The notes under the pieces are model-generated. The model was not told the origin of the DNA. It was given only the letters and a program-made list of their open reading frames with translations, and did no database searches. From Pseudomonas weihenstephanensis (GTDB lineage: Bacteria; Pseudomonadota; Gammaproteobacteria; Pseudomonadales; Pseudomonadaceae), in contig NZ_JYLF01000009.1 of assembly GCF_001043055.1 (NCBI RefSeq), positions 1-64,000 of the forward strand: a stretch of 64,000 bases of DNA. The letters run 5' to 3'. The number at the start of each line of letters is the position of its first letter. Position 1 is the first letter of the stretch. Made by a program: the position numbers and the translations under genes. Below, piece by piece: positions 49,991 through 58,967 of the stretch.

Positions 49991-50205
49991 ACAAAATCAA
50001 AAGTGACCTGTCCGGGGGCGGCCTTAGCGATTCGGACCATGTTATCTGTCGACTTTGCGTCTCCAGAAACAGTGAGGTGACCCACTCCAGCTTTACGTAG
50101 AGCTGACGCAATACGAACTAAATTGTCTGTAGGGATACTGGATGGAACTACGACACTTCCACCGACCTCTGCGATTCTAACTAAGTTATCCGTTGAGACT
50201 GCCAT
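49987..50205 (-). CDS. Small triple-repeat protein (TDNLVRIA), opposite strand
   Basis: The 72-aa product MAVSTDNLVRIAEVGGSVVV repeats the motif TDN[LM]VRIA three times (residues 5-12, 27-34, 53-60) with VGHLTVSGDA and PGQVTFDFV strands between, suggesting a repeated beta-hairpin or trimeric fold. AAGGAAAG precedes the ATG. It runs against the early operon and sits between two of its genes. I know of no function. Confidence 0.8.
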   Translation of the reverse strand: MAVSTDNLVRIAEVGGSVVVPSSIPTDNLVRIASALRKAGVGHLTVSGDAKSTDNMVRIAKAAPGQVTFDFV

Positions 50206-50319
50206 ATCTTTCCTTGCGATAGCTTTGCCGAAATTGGCTGAGCAATAGAACATCATTTGACACTAATTTGCCACTGTCGCATCCGGTCACGGAGGGCGGC
50301 GCCTAACTGGATAGAAGCC

Positions 50320-50916
50320 ATGGACAAGAATACTAAAATCCTGATCCCGGAAATCTCAGGCGAATGGACGCACCGCCTGCGCTCGGGGAAAACAAACATC
50401 TGGAATGAAGCTCGACACGGCAAGCCGCATACCAACGGTTTGCCAGAGGTTCGGCTTGATCCCCCAGAAGTAGGGCTGTACGCCGAGCGAATCGATGGCG
50501 CCTGGTACTGGGTATCTGGTTGCGCAAAGTGCAATGGAAGTGGTGAGAAATACAGCTACTCGGTGTGCGACAAGCATAACGTCTGCCGCCTATGCAGCAC
50601 TCACCGCTCTAAGCTAACGGAAGCACCGTGGGGCCATCCTGAAGGCTTCACCTGCAAGCCTTGCCAAGACTCCGTAGATGCAATTGCAAAAGCTGAAGCA
50701 CTGGCGAAATTCGCAGAAAACGAATACGACGAGCACGACTTTTGCGGGCTGGACGAATGCAAATGCCCGCACTGCGCGACGGTCATTCATATCGAGACCG
50801 AGGACTATCGCGATCAGAACATGGAGTGCGACACCTGCGGTGGCTTATTCGAACTAAAAATCGAATTCGAACCAAGTTTTACCACTACGGTGATTGGCGA
50901 GCGTGTAACCGCTTGA
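50320..50916 (+). CDS. Cysteine-rich zinc-finger protein, early operon
   Basis: The 198-aa product has an array of metal motifs: CAKCNGSG (DnaJ-like CxxCxGxG), VCDKHNVCRLCSTH, CKPC, CKCPHC and CDTCGG. The N-terminal half is an unknown soluble domain with PEVGLYAERIDGAWYWVSGC. It may bind nucleic acids. ATG 50320 is chosen over upstream codons without a ribosome site. Confidence 0.8.
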   Translation: MDKNTKILIPEISGEWTHRLRSGKTNIWNEARHGKPHTNGLPEVRLDPPEVGLYAERIDGAWYWVSGCAKCNGSGEKYSYSVCDKHNVCRLCSTHRSKLTEAPWGHPEGFTCKPCQDSVDAIAKAEALAKFAENEYDEHDFCGLDECKCPHCATVIHIETEDYRDQNMECDTCGGLFELKIEFEPSFTTTVIGERVTA

Positions 50917-50928
50917 TTGGAGAAAGTC

Positions 50929-51318
50929 ATGAGCACATTTGCAGTGTTTGGAATGACCCGCGATGTTGCGCTGGCCGAGGCCAAGAAGCGCACCAAAGGC
51001 ACCCGCAAGAACGTGAAGGCGCCAGGCGGTATAGAGCCTGTTCCTCTGGCTGAATGGCTGGAGCTGGTCGAGAAGAAGACAGAGCAGATTATGGGGGGGG
51101 GTACGGTTCGCCAGCTCTCGCCGCTGTTCGATGCCCCACAGTACGCCCAGCAGTTCATTGAGCTGGCCCGCAAGACCATTCAATGCCGGGATTTGCGGAT
51201 CAGGGCGAAGCGCATTATGACTGACGCCGAAGGCCGGCCAATTATCAACGCGAAAACTAAAGCGCAACGGGTTGGGTTCTGTGAATGGCAGCCTGATACC
51301 CGAACTCAAGCTGCTTAG
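50929..51318 (+). CDS. Early protein, unknown
   Basis: The 129-aa product MSTFAVFGMTRDVALAEAKK, KRTKGTRKNVKAPGGIEPVP is basic. TTGGAGAAAG precedes ATG 50929. A run of eight Gs (51092-51099) falls inside the gene, a possible slippage or phase-variation site. Unknown function. Confidence 0.75.
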   Translation: MSTFAVFGMTRDVALAEAKKRTKGTRKNVKAPGGIEPVPLAEWLELVEKKTEQIMGGGTVRQLSPLFDAPQYAQQFIELARKTIQCRDLRIRAKRIMTDAEGRPIINAKTKAQRVGFCEWQPDTRTQAA

Positions 51319-51379
51319 CCAACCCCCTCTTAAAACAACCCTTTCACTAAAAAATCACGCCGCCCGGCGAGGTCTACTT

Positions 51380-53341
51380 ATGTCCGCACACCAGAAGAAA
51401 TACCCCTTCGATTTCAAAACCCAGTACGGCCTTGGCTTCAACCAGCAGGACGACGAGATCGTCGTGGACTTCTTCTGCGGCGGTGGCGGTGCTGGTACAG
51501 GTCTGGAAATGGGCCTTGGGCGCGCGGTAACTGTCGCCAAAAACCACAGCCCTGCGGCGATCAGCATGCACACCATCAACCACCCGCATGCAAAGCACTT
51601 CACCACTGATGTGTTTGAGGGCGACCCTGACACTGAATGTGGTGGCCGGGCCGTGGGTTGGTTCCATATGTCGCCGGACTGCACCCACCACAGCCAGGCT
51701 GCCGGTGGCCAGCCGCGCAAGAGGGAGATTCGTAATCTGTCATGGATCGGCCTCAAGTGGGCAGGCATGAAGCGCCCCCGGGTGATCAGCTTGGAGAACG
51801 TGAAGCAGATCCTGCAATGGGGACCGCTTGTGGCGAAGCGCTGCAAATCGACCGGGCGTGTCATCAAGTTGGGTGGCGGAATCGCTGAGCTTGGTGAGGT
51901 GGTACCGGTTAACGAACAGTTCTTGGTACCCGATCCAAAACGCCGCGGTCAAACGTGGGCAGTTTTCGTGGCTGAATTGCAGCGCCTGGGCTATGCCGTC
52001 GAATGGCGTGTGATCAAGGCCTGCGACTTCGGCGCACCGACCAGTCGGGAGCGCCTATTCATGATTGCCCGCTGCGATGGCCAACCGATCGTGTGGCCTG
52101 AACCAACACACGCCAAGAACCCCGCCAAGGGTCAGCAAAAGTGGCGCACCGCTGCTGAGTGCATTGACTGGACGATCCCGAGTAAAAGCATTTTTGGCCG
52201 TAAAAAGGATCTGGCCCCGGCCACCCTGCGCCGGGTGGCCAAGGGAATGCGCAAGTTCGTACTGGACTCGGCCAACCCTTTCATCGTGCCGATCGCGAAC
52301 TGGTCCGGGGAAAGCGTGCAGTCTGCGGCCGAGCCGCTGCGTACCGTGACCTCCTACCCCAAGGGCGGCGCCTTCTCGGTTGTGAGCCCGGTGATGGTTG
52401 CTGCCGCACACGGCGAAGGCAAGCCCGGAGGCGTTCAACGCTGGGGCGCCGGAAGCAGGTCTACCGGTGAGCCGCTCGCAACAGTTACAGCAAGTGGTGG
52501 GCACTCCATAGCGGCAGCGCACCTGGTCAAGCTCAGGTTTGCAGACGAAGGCAAAGCGCTGGGTGAGCCATTGCCCACCATTACCAGCGGCGGGAACTAC
52601 AAGCGCCCTGCCGGAGCTGCGCATGCAATGGGGATTTCGACTGTGTTCATGGCCCAGATGAATGGCGGTTTCAACACAACCGCAGCCAAAAGCATGGACG
52701 ACCCCATGACCACAGTGACCAATACCGGCAGCCAACAACAACTGGTCACCGCCAACCTGGTCCACTTGCGCGGCAACTGTGATGCGCGCGACTTGAACGA
52801 CCCGTTGCACACCATCAGCGCTGGAGGTACACACCACGGATTAATGACTGCCTTCCTTGAGCGCCAGTTCGGCGCCAGTGTCGGCCAAGCCTTGGACGAC
52901 CCAGCACCGACGATCACAGCAGGCGGAGGCGGAAAAAGTTCGCTGGTTGAGTTGCAGCTCTCGCCGGAGGTTGAGGCTGGTGCGCTGAGGGTTGCGGCCT
53001 TCTTGATCAGCTATTACGGCACCGAGAATGTGAGCGAAGCTAGCGAGCCATCACCGACCATCACCACCCGCGACCGCCTGGCACTGGTCACCGTGACCAT
53101 AAAGGGTACGCCATACGTGATCGTCGACATCTGCCTGCGGATGCTGCAACCGGCCGAACTGTACAAGGCCCAAGGCTTTCCGAGCGACTACATCATCGCC
53201 CACGGCGCCGACGGCAAGCCCTTCACTAAGACCCAGCAAGTGCACATGTGCGGGAACAGCGTCAGCCCACCGCCGATGGCTGCACTTGCTCGCGCCAACG
53301 ACCCGTGGCGAGCAATCGAACGGCAGGCGGTTGCAGCATGA
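51380..53341 (+). CDS. C5-cytosine DNA methyltransferase with repeat array
   Basis: The 653-aa product has motif I FFCGGGGAGTG (about residue 31), a PDCTHHS catalytic region (motif IV position; Cys near 100), ENVKQI (motif VI), PTSRERLF (motif VIII) and CGNSVSPPP (motif X). Between VIII and X is an unusual array of at least seven units of the type (E/D)P-xx-T(I/V)T: EPLRTVT, EPLATVTASGG, EPLPTITSGG, DPMTTVTNTG, DPLHTISAGG, DPAPTITAGGG, EPSPTITT. This lies where target recognition is expected. It probably protects phage DNA from host restriction. Confidence 0.9.
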   Translation: MSAHQKKYPFDFKTQYGLGFNQQDDEIVVDFFCGGGGAGTGLEMGLGRAVTVAKNHSPAAISMHTINHPHAKHFTTDVFEGDPDTECGGRAVGWFHMSPDCTHHSQAAGGQPRKREIRNLSWIGLKWAGMKRPRVISLENVKQILQWGPLVAKRCKSTGRVIKLGGGIAELGEVVPVNEQFLVPDPKRRGQTWAVFVAELQRLGYAVEWRVIKACDFGAPTSRERLFMIARCDGQPIVWPEPTHAKNPAKGQQKWRTAAECIDWTIPSKSIFGRKKDLAPATLRRVAKGMRKFVLDSANPFIVPIANWSGESVQSAAEPLRTVTSYPKGGAFSVVSPVMVAAAHGEGKPGGVQRWGAGSRSTGEPLATVTASGGHSIAAAHLVKLRFADEGKALGEPLPTITSGGNYKRPAGAAHAMGISTVFMAQMNGGFNTTAAKSMDDPMTTVTNTGSQQQLVTANLVHLRGNCDARDLNDPLHTISAGGTHHGLMTAFLERQFGASVGQALDDPAPTITAGGGGKSSLVELQLSPEVEAGALRVAAFLISYYGTENVSEASEPSPTITTRDRLALVTVTIKGTPYVIVDICLRMLQPAELYKAQGFPSDYIIAHGADGKPFTKTQQVHMCGNSVSPPPMAALARANDPWRAIERQAVAA

Positions 53342-53508
53342 CCGCGTTACGCCGAACAGTCCGTCTAAACAGCGGCCCTATGCGCCCGCTGGATCTGCAA
53401 ACCGTCTGCGACCAATGCAACAAGTCACGCGCCCACGGCAACCACACCAAATGCAGCAAGTTGCGCCAAGCCCAAGAGGCTGAGCGGCGCGCACGGGAGA
53501 AGGTATGA
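53338..53508 (+). CDS. Small cysteine-containing protein after the methyltransferase
   Basis: The 56-aa product (MTALRRTVRLNSGPMRPLDL, CDQCNKSRAHGNHTKC) starts at ATGA overlapping the methyltransferase stop. The CxxC...HxxHxxxC-like pattern suggests a mini zinc finger. Unknown function. Confidence 0.72.
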   Translation: MTALRRTVRLNSGPMRPLDLQTVCDQCNKSRAHGNHTKCSKLRQAQEAERRAREKV

Positions 53509-54197
53509 GAAATATCGAAACGCGTGAAGGTTACGACCTCTGGGACAAAGCTCACGAGCTACCGCGTTTTAATTTCTGGCGCGGTGGGGAGGATGAGAAA
53601 GGCAGCGTAATCCGCGTTCCCGAAAAGCATGGCAATTGGATCAACTTTAACGACCTTACGACGCTTGCAGACCAGTACCAGGATGAAATCAACAGTCTCC
53701 GCGAGCGACTTGCTCGCCTTGAGCTGAAATCGGTGAAGCCATGCTCTCCCGTCGCCCAACACCAGGGCGAGCCGGTGGCGAAAGCCAAGCCAGTGGCAAA
53801 GCTGCATGCAGAGCGGCTGACCGGAAGGGATGGCGAATACGGCGTCACGGTTGAGGACTCGGAATGGTCCAACACCTGCCGCCTGACGGGGGGGATATTC
53901 AATCTCTACGCCGAGCAGTCCGAGCCGGTAGCGGAGGTGCCGGAGGGATACTGCATCATGCCTAAAAGGTTGACGGCAGAGAATGGCGCCAAGGCGCTGC
54001 TGCTTGGTGAGTTCCAGCTTGAGGTCACGACCGAGTGCCCTGAGTGCCGCGATCTGGAAGAGCCTTTGGAAGGCTGTGAGTTCTGCGACGGCGAAGGTGA
54101 ATACGGGCAGAAGCACACAATCCCGTGGGATCAGATCAAGTTCATTTACAGCGAAGCTGTAAGAGGTCTGGCTCGACCAAATGTAGTGAAGTCGTGA
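53505..54197 (+). CDS. Early protein with C-terminal zinc motif, unknown
   Basis: The 230-aa product MRNIETREGYDLWDKAHELP has a helical middle and a C-terminal CPECRDLEEPLEGCEFCDGE (CxxC...CxxC) motif, as in small DnaJ-type zinc modules. It overlaps the previous gene by 4 bases and the next start by 4. Confidence 0.75.
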   Translation: MRNIETREGYDLWDKAHELPRFNFWRGGEDEKGSVIRVPEKHGNWINFNDLTTLADQYQDEINSLRERLARLELKSVKPCSPVAQHQGEPVAKAKPVAKLHAERLTGRDGEYGVTVEDSEWSNTCRLTGGIFNLYAEQSEPVAEVPEGYCIMPKRLTAENGAKALLLGEFQLEVTTECPECRDLEEPLEGCEFCDGEGEYGQKHTIPWDQIKFIYSEAVRGLARPNVVKS

Positions 54198-54373
54198 GGC
54201 GCCTTCTTCGACGCAAGTTCGAGGCTTGGCTGATCCTGCTGGCAGCGAAGATCCTGATAGGCAGAAACGCCCAACGCTCCCCAGTGGTATCCCGTCGCGA
54301 CAACAACGCCATGTGGGGTATGGCCGAGCAGCTCGAAGCCATCGCCAAGCGCATCAGCAAGAAATACCCGTAA
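54194..54373 (+). CDS. Short protein with one hydrophobic helix
   Basis: The 59-aa product starts at GTG overlapping the upstream TGA (GTGA). It has MRRLLRRKFEAWLILLAAKI: a basic N-terminus and a short hydrophobic helix, so it may be membrane-associated. Unknown role; the longer upstream frame is a shadow. Confidence 0.62.
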   Translation: MRRLLRRKFEAWLILLAAKILIGRNAQRSPVVSRRDNNAMWGMAEQLEAIAKRISKKYP

Positions 54374-54420
54374 CCCTCCCTCAATTCAAAGTCAGCCGCC
54401 TTAGCGGCAAGGACGAAGTC

Positions 54421-55161
54421 ATGCCAAAACATCAGCCAGAATTGGCCCGCATCTATAACGTGTTCGGCCTCAGCTCAAATCATGAACTGTCGACCCTGCT
54501 GGTTAACATCGATAACTCCAAGCGCTTTTCCGATCTTCTGCATGCGGTTGAGCGCGAGTTCTTCATGGTGCCCGGAGAGCCATCTGATGAGCCAGAAGAT
54601 GCGGGGCTCCTGGCAGATGACGAGTGCCTGGTAAACCGTTGGGGCTCGACACCGGCTGAATACCTCAGGCAGTTCAAGGCGGCTTTACCAATAGCTGCTG
54701 CTAACTCGGTGCCTGCCTATGAGTCGCCAGTTACGGGCGTGAAGTGGTCCCTAACCGGGGACAACGGCTCTTGGGATTACGACAGTCTCGATGAACTGCT
54801 CAAGGATAATTACGGCCATGACAGCGATGGCGACGGGCATCCGGCAAGCTACCGGCCTGGCCTGTATGAAGGCGGCACGGTCTATCGCGGGATTGAGTGT
54901 AAGGATGACCCTGCACGCTTCTTGCCAGACGCTAACGATGTGACCGAACGGATGTACGAAAACGCCTGCGATAGCGATGCCCGCGAGTGGGTTGACGCCT
55001 ATCCAGACCTCAGCAAAGCGGCTGAGGCTGAGCTGGATATCGCGCTTGCTCCACTGAAAGCTTGGGCTCGCAAGCACTGCCAGCCAGATTTCTTCACCAT
55101 CAAGGACAGTACACCGCACATCGTCACTGCTGAAGATGTTAGTCGGAGCAAGAAGTCATGA
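54421..55161 (+). CDS. Early protein, unknown
   Basis: The 246-aa product (MPKHQPELARIYNVFGLSSN, ADDECLVNRWGSTPAEYLRQ) is acidic with no membrane region. Central SLDELLKDNYGHDSDGDGHP and a C-terminal DFFTIKDSTPHIVTAEDVSR. No known domain. It overlaps the next gene by 4 bases. Confidence 0.75.
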   Translation: MPKHQPELARIYNVFGLSSNHELSTLLVNIDNSKRFSDLLHAVEREFFMVPGEPSDEPEDAGLLADDECLVNRWGSTPAEYLRQFKAALPIAAANSVPAYESPVTGVKWSLTGDNGSWDYDSLDELLKDNYGHDSDGDGHPASYRPGLYEGGTVYRGIECKDDPARFLPDANDVTERMYENACDSDAREWVDAYPDLSKAAEAELDIALAPLKAWARKHCQPDFFTIKDSTPHIVTAEDVSRSKKS

Positions 55162-55397
55162 GCGACAACCCAAAGCCCACCGATGCCGAAATAAAATCCC
55201 AGATCATGTATTGGGGCTCGCAACAGATGACCTATGTCATTCGTAACGGTCTGAGCATGGCTGGGTACAAGGGTTTAAAAACCGATTGGGTTCGCCGTCA
55301 ACTGGAACGCCTGGAGCGCGCCGGCCAGGTCAAGCGCGTGCCATCAGTTTATGCCAGACAGATCTGCTGGGCCTTGGTCGAGGTGGTGAGGCCATGA
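55158..55397 (+). CDS. Small winged-helix-like protein
   Basis: The 79-aa product MSDNPKPTDAEIKSQIMYWG has a possible winged helix (KTDWVRRQLERLERAGQVKR, then VPSVYARQICWALVEV). It may bind DNA. It overlaps the methyltransferase-like gene by 4 bases. Confidence 0.7.
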   Translation: MSDNPKPTDAEIKSQIMYWGSQQMTYVIRNGLSMAGYKGLKTDWVRRQLERLERAGQVKRVPSVYARQICWALVEVVRP

Positions 55398-55867
55398 CCG
55401 GCGCCTTAAAAATCCTCGACCCCTGCTGCGGCAGCCGCATGTTCTGGTTTGACAAAGGCGACCAGCGCGCCCTGTTCGGCGACATTCGTGACGAGCAACA
55501 TGTGCTCTGTGATGGCCGTGCGTTGAACGTTGAACCCAACGTCATCATGGACTTCCGCACCCTGCCCTTCGCTGACGGTGCATTTAAGTTGGTGGTATTT
55601 GATCCACCTCACCTGACCCGCGCAGGCCGTGATAGTTGGCTGCGCGCAAAGTATGGGCTGCTAACAGATGACTGGCGCGACGACTTGGCCAAGGGCTTTG
55701 CGGAGTGCTTTCGCGTGTTGGCCACTGACGGAGTATTGATCTTCAAGTGGAACGAAACACAGGTAAAGGTCAGCGAAATACTGGCCCTAACTGATCAGCA
55801 GCCTCTGTTTGGCCATAAGTCCGGCAAGCGTGTGAACACGCACTGGATGACGTTTATGAAGCGCTAA
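55394..55867 (+). CDS. SAM-dependent DNA methyltransferase-like protein
   Basis: The 157-aa product has motif I-like ILDPCCGSRMFWFDK and a DPPH catalytic motif in LVVFDPPHLTRAG, with a following VLIFKWNETQ strand. This fits small Rossmann methyltransferases seen in phages, probably acting on adenine or a related base. No target recognition domain is visible. ATG 55394 overlaps the upstream TGA. Confidence 0.83.
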   Translation: MTGALKILDPCCGSRMFWFDKGDQRALFGDIRDEQHVLCDGRALNVEPNVIMDFRTLPFADGAFKLVVFDPPHLTRAGRDSWLRAKYGLLTDDWRDDLAKGFAECFRVLATDGVLIFKWNETQVKVSEILALTDQQPLFGHKSGKRVNTHWMTFMKR

Positions 55868-55936
55868 CCCTCAGTTCCAAGCCCAACCCTTACTCCAAAA
55901 ACTATCCAGCCTTAACTGGCATGGCGAGGTATCCCT

Positions 55937-56281
55937 ATGCAAGCCGCAGAAGAGCTTCCCGAAATACATCCTTTCGACAAAGTGCCCGAAGCCAAAATGG
56001 CTGAAATCCTGGGTACCACGGCGCGAGCACTTGAAAGCAAACGCGCGCGGGGCGTTATTCCTAATGGCGTCTGGAACAAAATTAACAATCGGATCTTTTA
56101 CAGTGTCAGGAGATATGAAGCATGGCTGGAAAGTCTATGGGACTGCCCGCAGGGGTTGAATTCGCTAACAGTTCAATCCGGGTCCGCTTCTATTGGAATG
56201 GGCGGCGATATTGCGAAACGACTCCCTATCCCCAGACGGCCAAAGGGATCAAGTCAGCCACAGCTTTACGTGCTCAAGTAG
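55937..56281 (+). CDS. xis: Excisionase-like (Xis) protein
   Basis: The 114-aa product has the excisionase pattern: PEAKMAEILGTTARALESKR, ARGVIPNGVWNKINNRIFYS, VRRYEAWLES. Excisionases bend DNA and steer the integrase toward excision. It ends inside the integrase gene (160-base overlap). The C-terminal part may be an extension made by the overlap. Confidence 0.82.
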   Translation: MQAAEELPEIHPFDKVPEAKMAEILGTTARALESKRARGVIPNGVWNKINNRIFYSVRRYEAWLESLWDCPQGLNSLTVQSGSASIGMGGDIAKRLPIPRRPKGSSQPQLYVLK

Positions 56282-57300
56282 TCAGCTTGATTAAGCTCGG
56301 GATTATGGATGAACAACGCTATTGCGAGTTATTCCCTTCTTCCATACAAGTTTCACGGTCGACCAGCCCTACGCTGTTTGAGTACGCGCAAGACTGGCTG
56401 GACAGTCGCGAGATCGCCAAAGGAACGCGCAAAAACTATCTCAGCAGCCTTAACCTGTACTGGATGCCCCACTTGGCCAGGCGGCCAGTGGACCAAATAA
56501 CATCGGCAGAGCTTCGCAAACTGATTGTGAAGATAAAGTGGTCCACGCCTTCGGTAAAACGCTCAGCCATGAACAGGCTCGGCGCCATTCTGAATACAGC
56601 GGTGCTTGATGGCATGATCGAACGCAATCCGCTGGCGTCGATTGAGCTGCCTAAGAGACTCAATAAGGACGTAGACCCTTTCGAACAATCAGAAGTGGAG
56701 CTGATCATTGCTCATCTCTACAAAGAGGCATCGCCTTTTACGCGTATTTACGCAGCTTATTTCGAGTTCGCCATGTTCACCGGGATGCGTCCGTGCGAAA
56801 TCATGGCCTTACGCTGGGACGAGATAGACGAAGATAAGCGTACTGCCCGAATTTGCCGGATCGTCGCCGATCGTCAGATTCGCGAGCGCGTGAAAAACAA
56901 AAAAGTCCGGGTGGTGCTTCTAAACGAGCGAGCCATGAAGGCCCTGGCCGAAGCAAAAGCCAACGCTGAACACCGCGCCACGCGTGAAATGCAGCACGCT
57001 CACTCCCCATACGTTTTCCCTCCCAGCAAGGGAAATGAGTTCGTCAACGAGACCAGCGTTCTGCACAAGCACTTCAAGCAGGCGCTTATCGCCCTATCGT
57101 TACGCGAGCGACCCCAGTACAATTGCCGCCATACATACGCGACCCTATGCCTGATGACGGGAATGAATCCTGCTTTCATCGCAAATCAACTTGGGCATAG
57201 CGTGCAAATGCTGCTGTCCACCTATGCCAGATGGATCAGTTCTGCTTCAGACTGGAATGAAATTTCCAAGCTCGGAATGTCGGAAATGGGTACTAAATAG
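56122..57300 (+). CDS. int: Tyrosine integrase of the prophage
   Basis: The 392-aa product has an N-terminal arm-binding-like part (VEFANSSIRVRFYWNGRRYC), a core-binding part (TLFEYAQDWLDSREIAKGTR), and the catalytic domain with TGMRPCEIMALRW (Arg I), YNCRHTYAT (box II Arg; the first position is Tyr, not His), QLGHSVQML and STYARW (nucleophile Tyr). It lies 57 bases before the att core, as expected. Its C-terminal third is duplicated in the remnant at 1594-1818. Confidence 0.95.
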   Translation: MAGKSMGLPAGVEFANSSIRVRFYWNGRRYCETTPYPQTAKGIKSATALRAQVVSLIKLGIMDEQRYCELFPSSIQVSRSTSPTLFEYAQDWLDSREIAKGTRKNYLSSLNLYWMPHLARRPVDQITSAELRKLIVKIKWSTPSVKRSAMNRLGAILNTAVLDGMIERNPLASIELPKRLNKDVDPFEQSEVELIIAHLYKEASPFTRIYAAYFEFAMFTGMRPCEIMALRWDEIDEDKRTARICRIVADRQIRERVKNKKVRVVLLNERAMKALAEAKANAEHRATREMQHAHSPYVFPPSKGNEFVNETSVLHKHFKQALIALSLRERPQYNCRHTYATLCLMTGMNPAFIANQLGHSVQMLLSTYARWISSASDWNEISKLGMSEMGTK

Positions 57301-57347
57301 GTACTGGCGCACCTCTCGCAACTCTGTAACCCCCGCAGGATAACCCT

Positions 57348-58934
57348 TTGATTTCTACAGCTAACATCACGATGCAATTCGGCGCTAAGCCGCTTTTTGA
57401 GAACGTTTCAGTCAAGTTTGGCGCGGGCAACCGCTATGGCTTGATCGGTGCCAACGGGTGCGGCAAGTCCACTTTCATGAAGATCCTCGGCGATGATCTT
57501 GAGCCGTCTGGCGGCCAGGTCATGCTGGAGCCGAACGTGCGCCTGGGTAAGTTGCGCCAGGATCAGTTCGCCTACGAAGAATTCACCGTGCTCGACACCG
57601 TGATCATGGGTCACGAAGAGCTGTGGAAGGTCAAGGCCGAGCGCGATCGTATCTATTCACTGCCCGAAATGACGGAAGACGACGGTATGGCCGTCGCTGA
57701 ACTCGAAACCGAGTTCGCCGAAATGGACGGTTACACCGCTGAATCGCGCGCCGGTGAGTTGCTGCTAGGTCTGGGGATCGGTATCGAACAGCACAATGGC
57801 CCGATGAGCGAAGTCTCGCCAGGCTGGAAGTTGCGTGTTCTGCTGGCTCAGGCGCTGTTCTCCGATCCTGAAGTATTGCTGCTCGACGAACCGACCAACC
57901 ACTTGGATATCAACACTATCCGCTGGCTGGAAAACATTCTGACGCAGCGTAACAGCCTGATGATCATCATTTCTCACGATAGACACTTCCTGAACAGTGT
58001 CTGCACCCACATGGCTGACCTGGACTACGGCGAACTGCGTCTGTTCCCGGGCAACTATGACGAGTACATGACGGTCGCCACCCAATCGCGCGAGCAACTG
58101 CTGTCAGAAAACGCCAAGAAAAAGGCTCAGATCAACGAGCTGCAAGCGTTCGTCAGCCGCTTCTCGGCTAACGCCTCGAAATCCAAGCAGGCCAGCTCCC
58201 GCGCCAAGGCGATCGACAAGATCACTCTGGCCGAAGTCAAACCTTCGAGCCGTGTCAGCCCGTTCATTCGTTTCGAGCAAAACAAAAAGCTGCACCGTCA
58301 GGCTGTGATTGTCGAGCAGATGGCCAAAGGCTTTGATGGCAAAACGCTGTTCAAGGACTTCAGCTTCACCGTTGAAGCGGGCGAGCGCGTAGCGATCATT
58401 GGCCCGAACGGTATCGGCAAAACCACCTTGTTGCGCACCCTGGTCAACGAACTGACTCCGGATGCCGGTACTGTGAAGTGGACCGAAGCCGCTGAGCTGG
58501 GTTACTACGCCCAAGACCACGCACATGACTTCGAAGACGACATGACCCTGTTCGACTGGATGGGTCAGTGGACTCAAGGCGAGCAAATGGTACGCGGCAC
58601 TTTGGGCCGCATGCTGTTCTCCAACGATGACATTCTCAAGTCGGTAAAAGTGATTTCCGGTGGTGAGCAAGGTCGCATGCTATTCGGCAAGCTGATCCTG
58701 CAAAAAGCCAACGTGCTGATCATGGACGAACCGACCAACCACTTGGACATGGAATCCATCGAAGCGCTGAACCTGGCGCTGGAAAACTACCCGGGCACGC
58801 TGGTTTTCGTCAGCCACGACCGTGAATTTGTTTCCTCGCTGGCCACTCGCATCATTGAGTTGAGCCCAAGCGGCGTGATCGACTTCAGCGGCACATACGA
58901 TGACTACCTGCGTAGCCAAGGCGTCGTGTTCTGA
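57348..58934 (+). CDS. ABC-F family ATPase (YbiT-like), prophage target gene
   Basis: The 528-aa host product has two ABC domains: Walker A GANGCGKST and GPNGIGKTT, signature-like VSPGWKLRV and ISGGEQGRM, and two LDEPTNHLD-type Walker B sites; no membrane part. ABC-F proteins act on ribosomes in translation or antibiotic protection. It starts at TTG (after GCAGGATAAC), and the first 9 codons include the att core, so start codon and upstream region are phage-supplied. A terminator follows. I do not assign a specific name. Confidence 0.95.
   Translation: MISTANITMQFGAKPLFENVSVKFGAGNRYGLIGANGCGKSTFMKILGDDLEPSGGQVMLEPNVRLGKLRQDQFAYEEFTVLDTVIMGHEELWKVKAERDRIYSLPEMTEDDGMAVAELETEFAEMDGYTAESRAGELLLGLGIGIEQHNGPMSEVSPGWKLRVLLAQALFSDPEVLLLDEPTNHLDINTIRWLENILTQRNSLMIIISHDRHFLNSVCTHMADLDYGELRLFPGNYDEYMTVATQSREQLLSENAKKKAQINELQAFVSRFSANASKSKQASSRAKAIDKITLAEVKPSSRVSPFIRFEQNKKLHRQAVIVEQMAKGFDGKTLFKDFSFTVEAGERVAIIGPNGIGKTTLLRTLVNELTPDAGTVKWTEAAELGYYAQDHAHDFEDDMTLFDWMGQWTQGEQMVRGTLGRMLFSNDDILKSVKVISGGEQGRMLFGKLILQKANVLIMDEPTNHLDMESIEALNLALENYPGTLVFVSHDREFVSSLATRIIELSPSGVIDFSGTYDDYLRSQGVVF
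57357..57375. other. attR core within the ABC-F gene
   Basis: The 19-mer ACAGCTAACATCACGATGC is identical to 1840-1858. The crossover must lie here or just upstream, because the phage side and attL side differ only by silent changes in codons 2-3 and diverge entirely after the core at attL. Confidence 0.88.
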
Positions 58935-58967
58935 TTCAAGGCACCCTGCGGCCTTAATAGCGTCATC

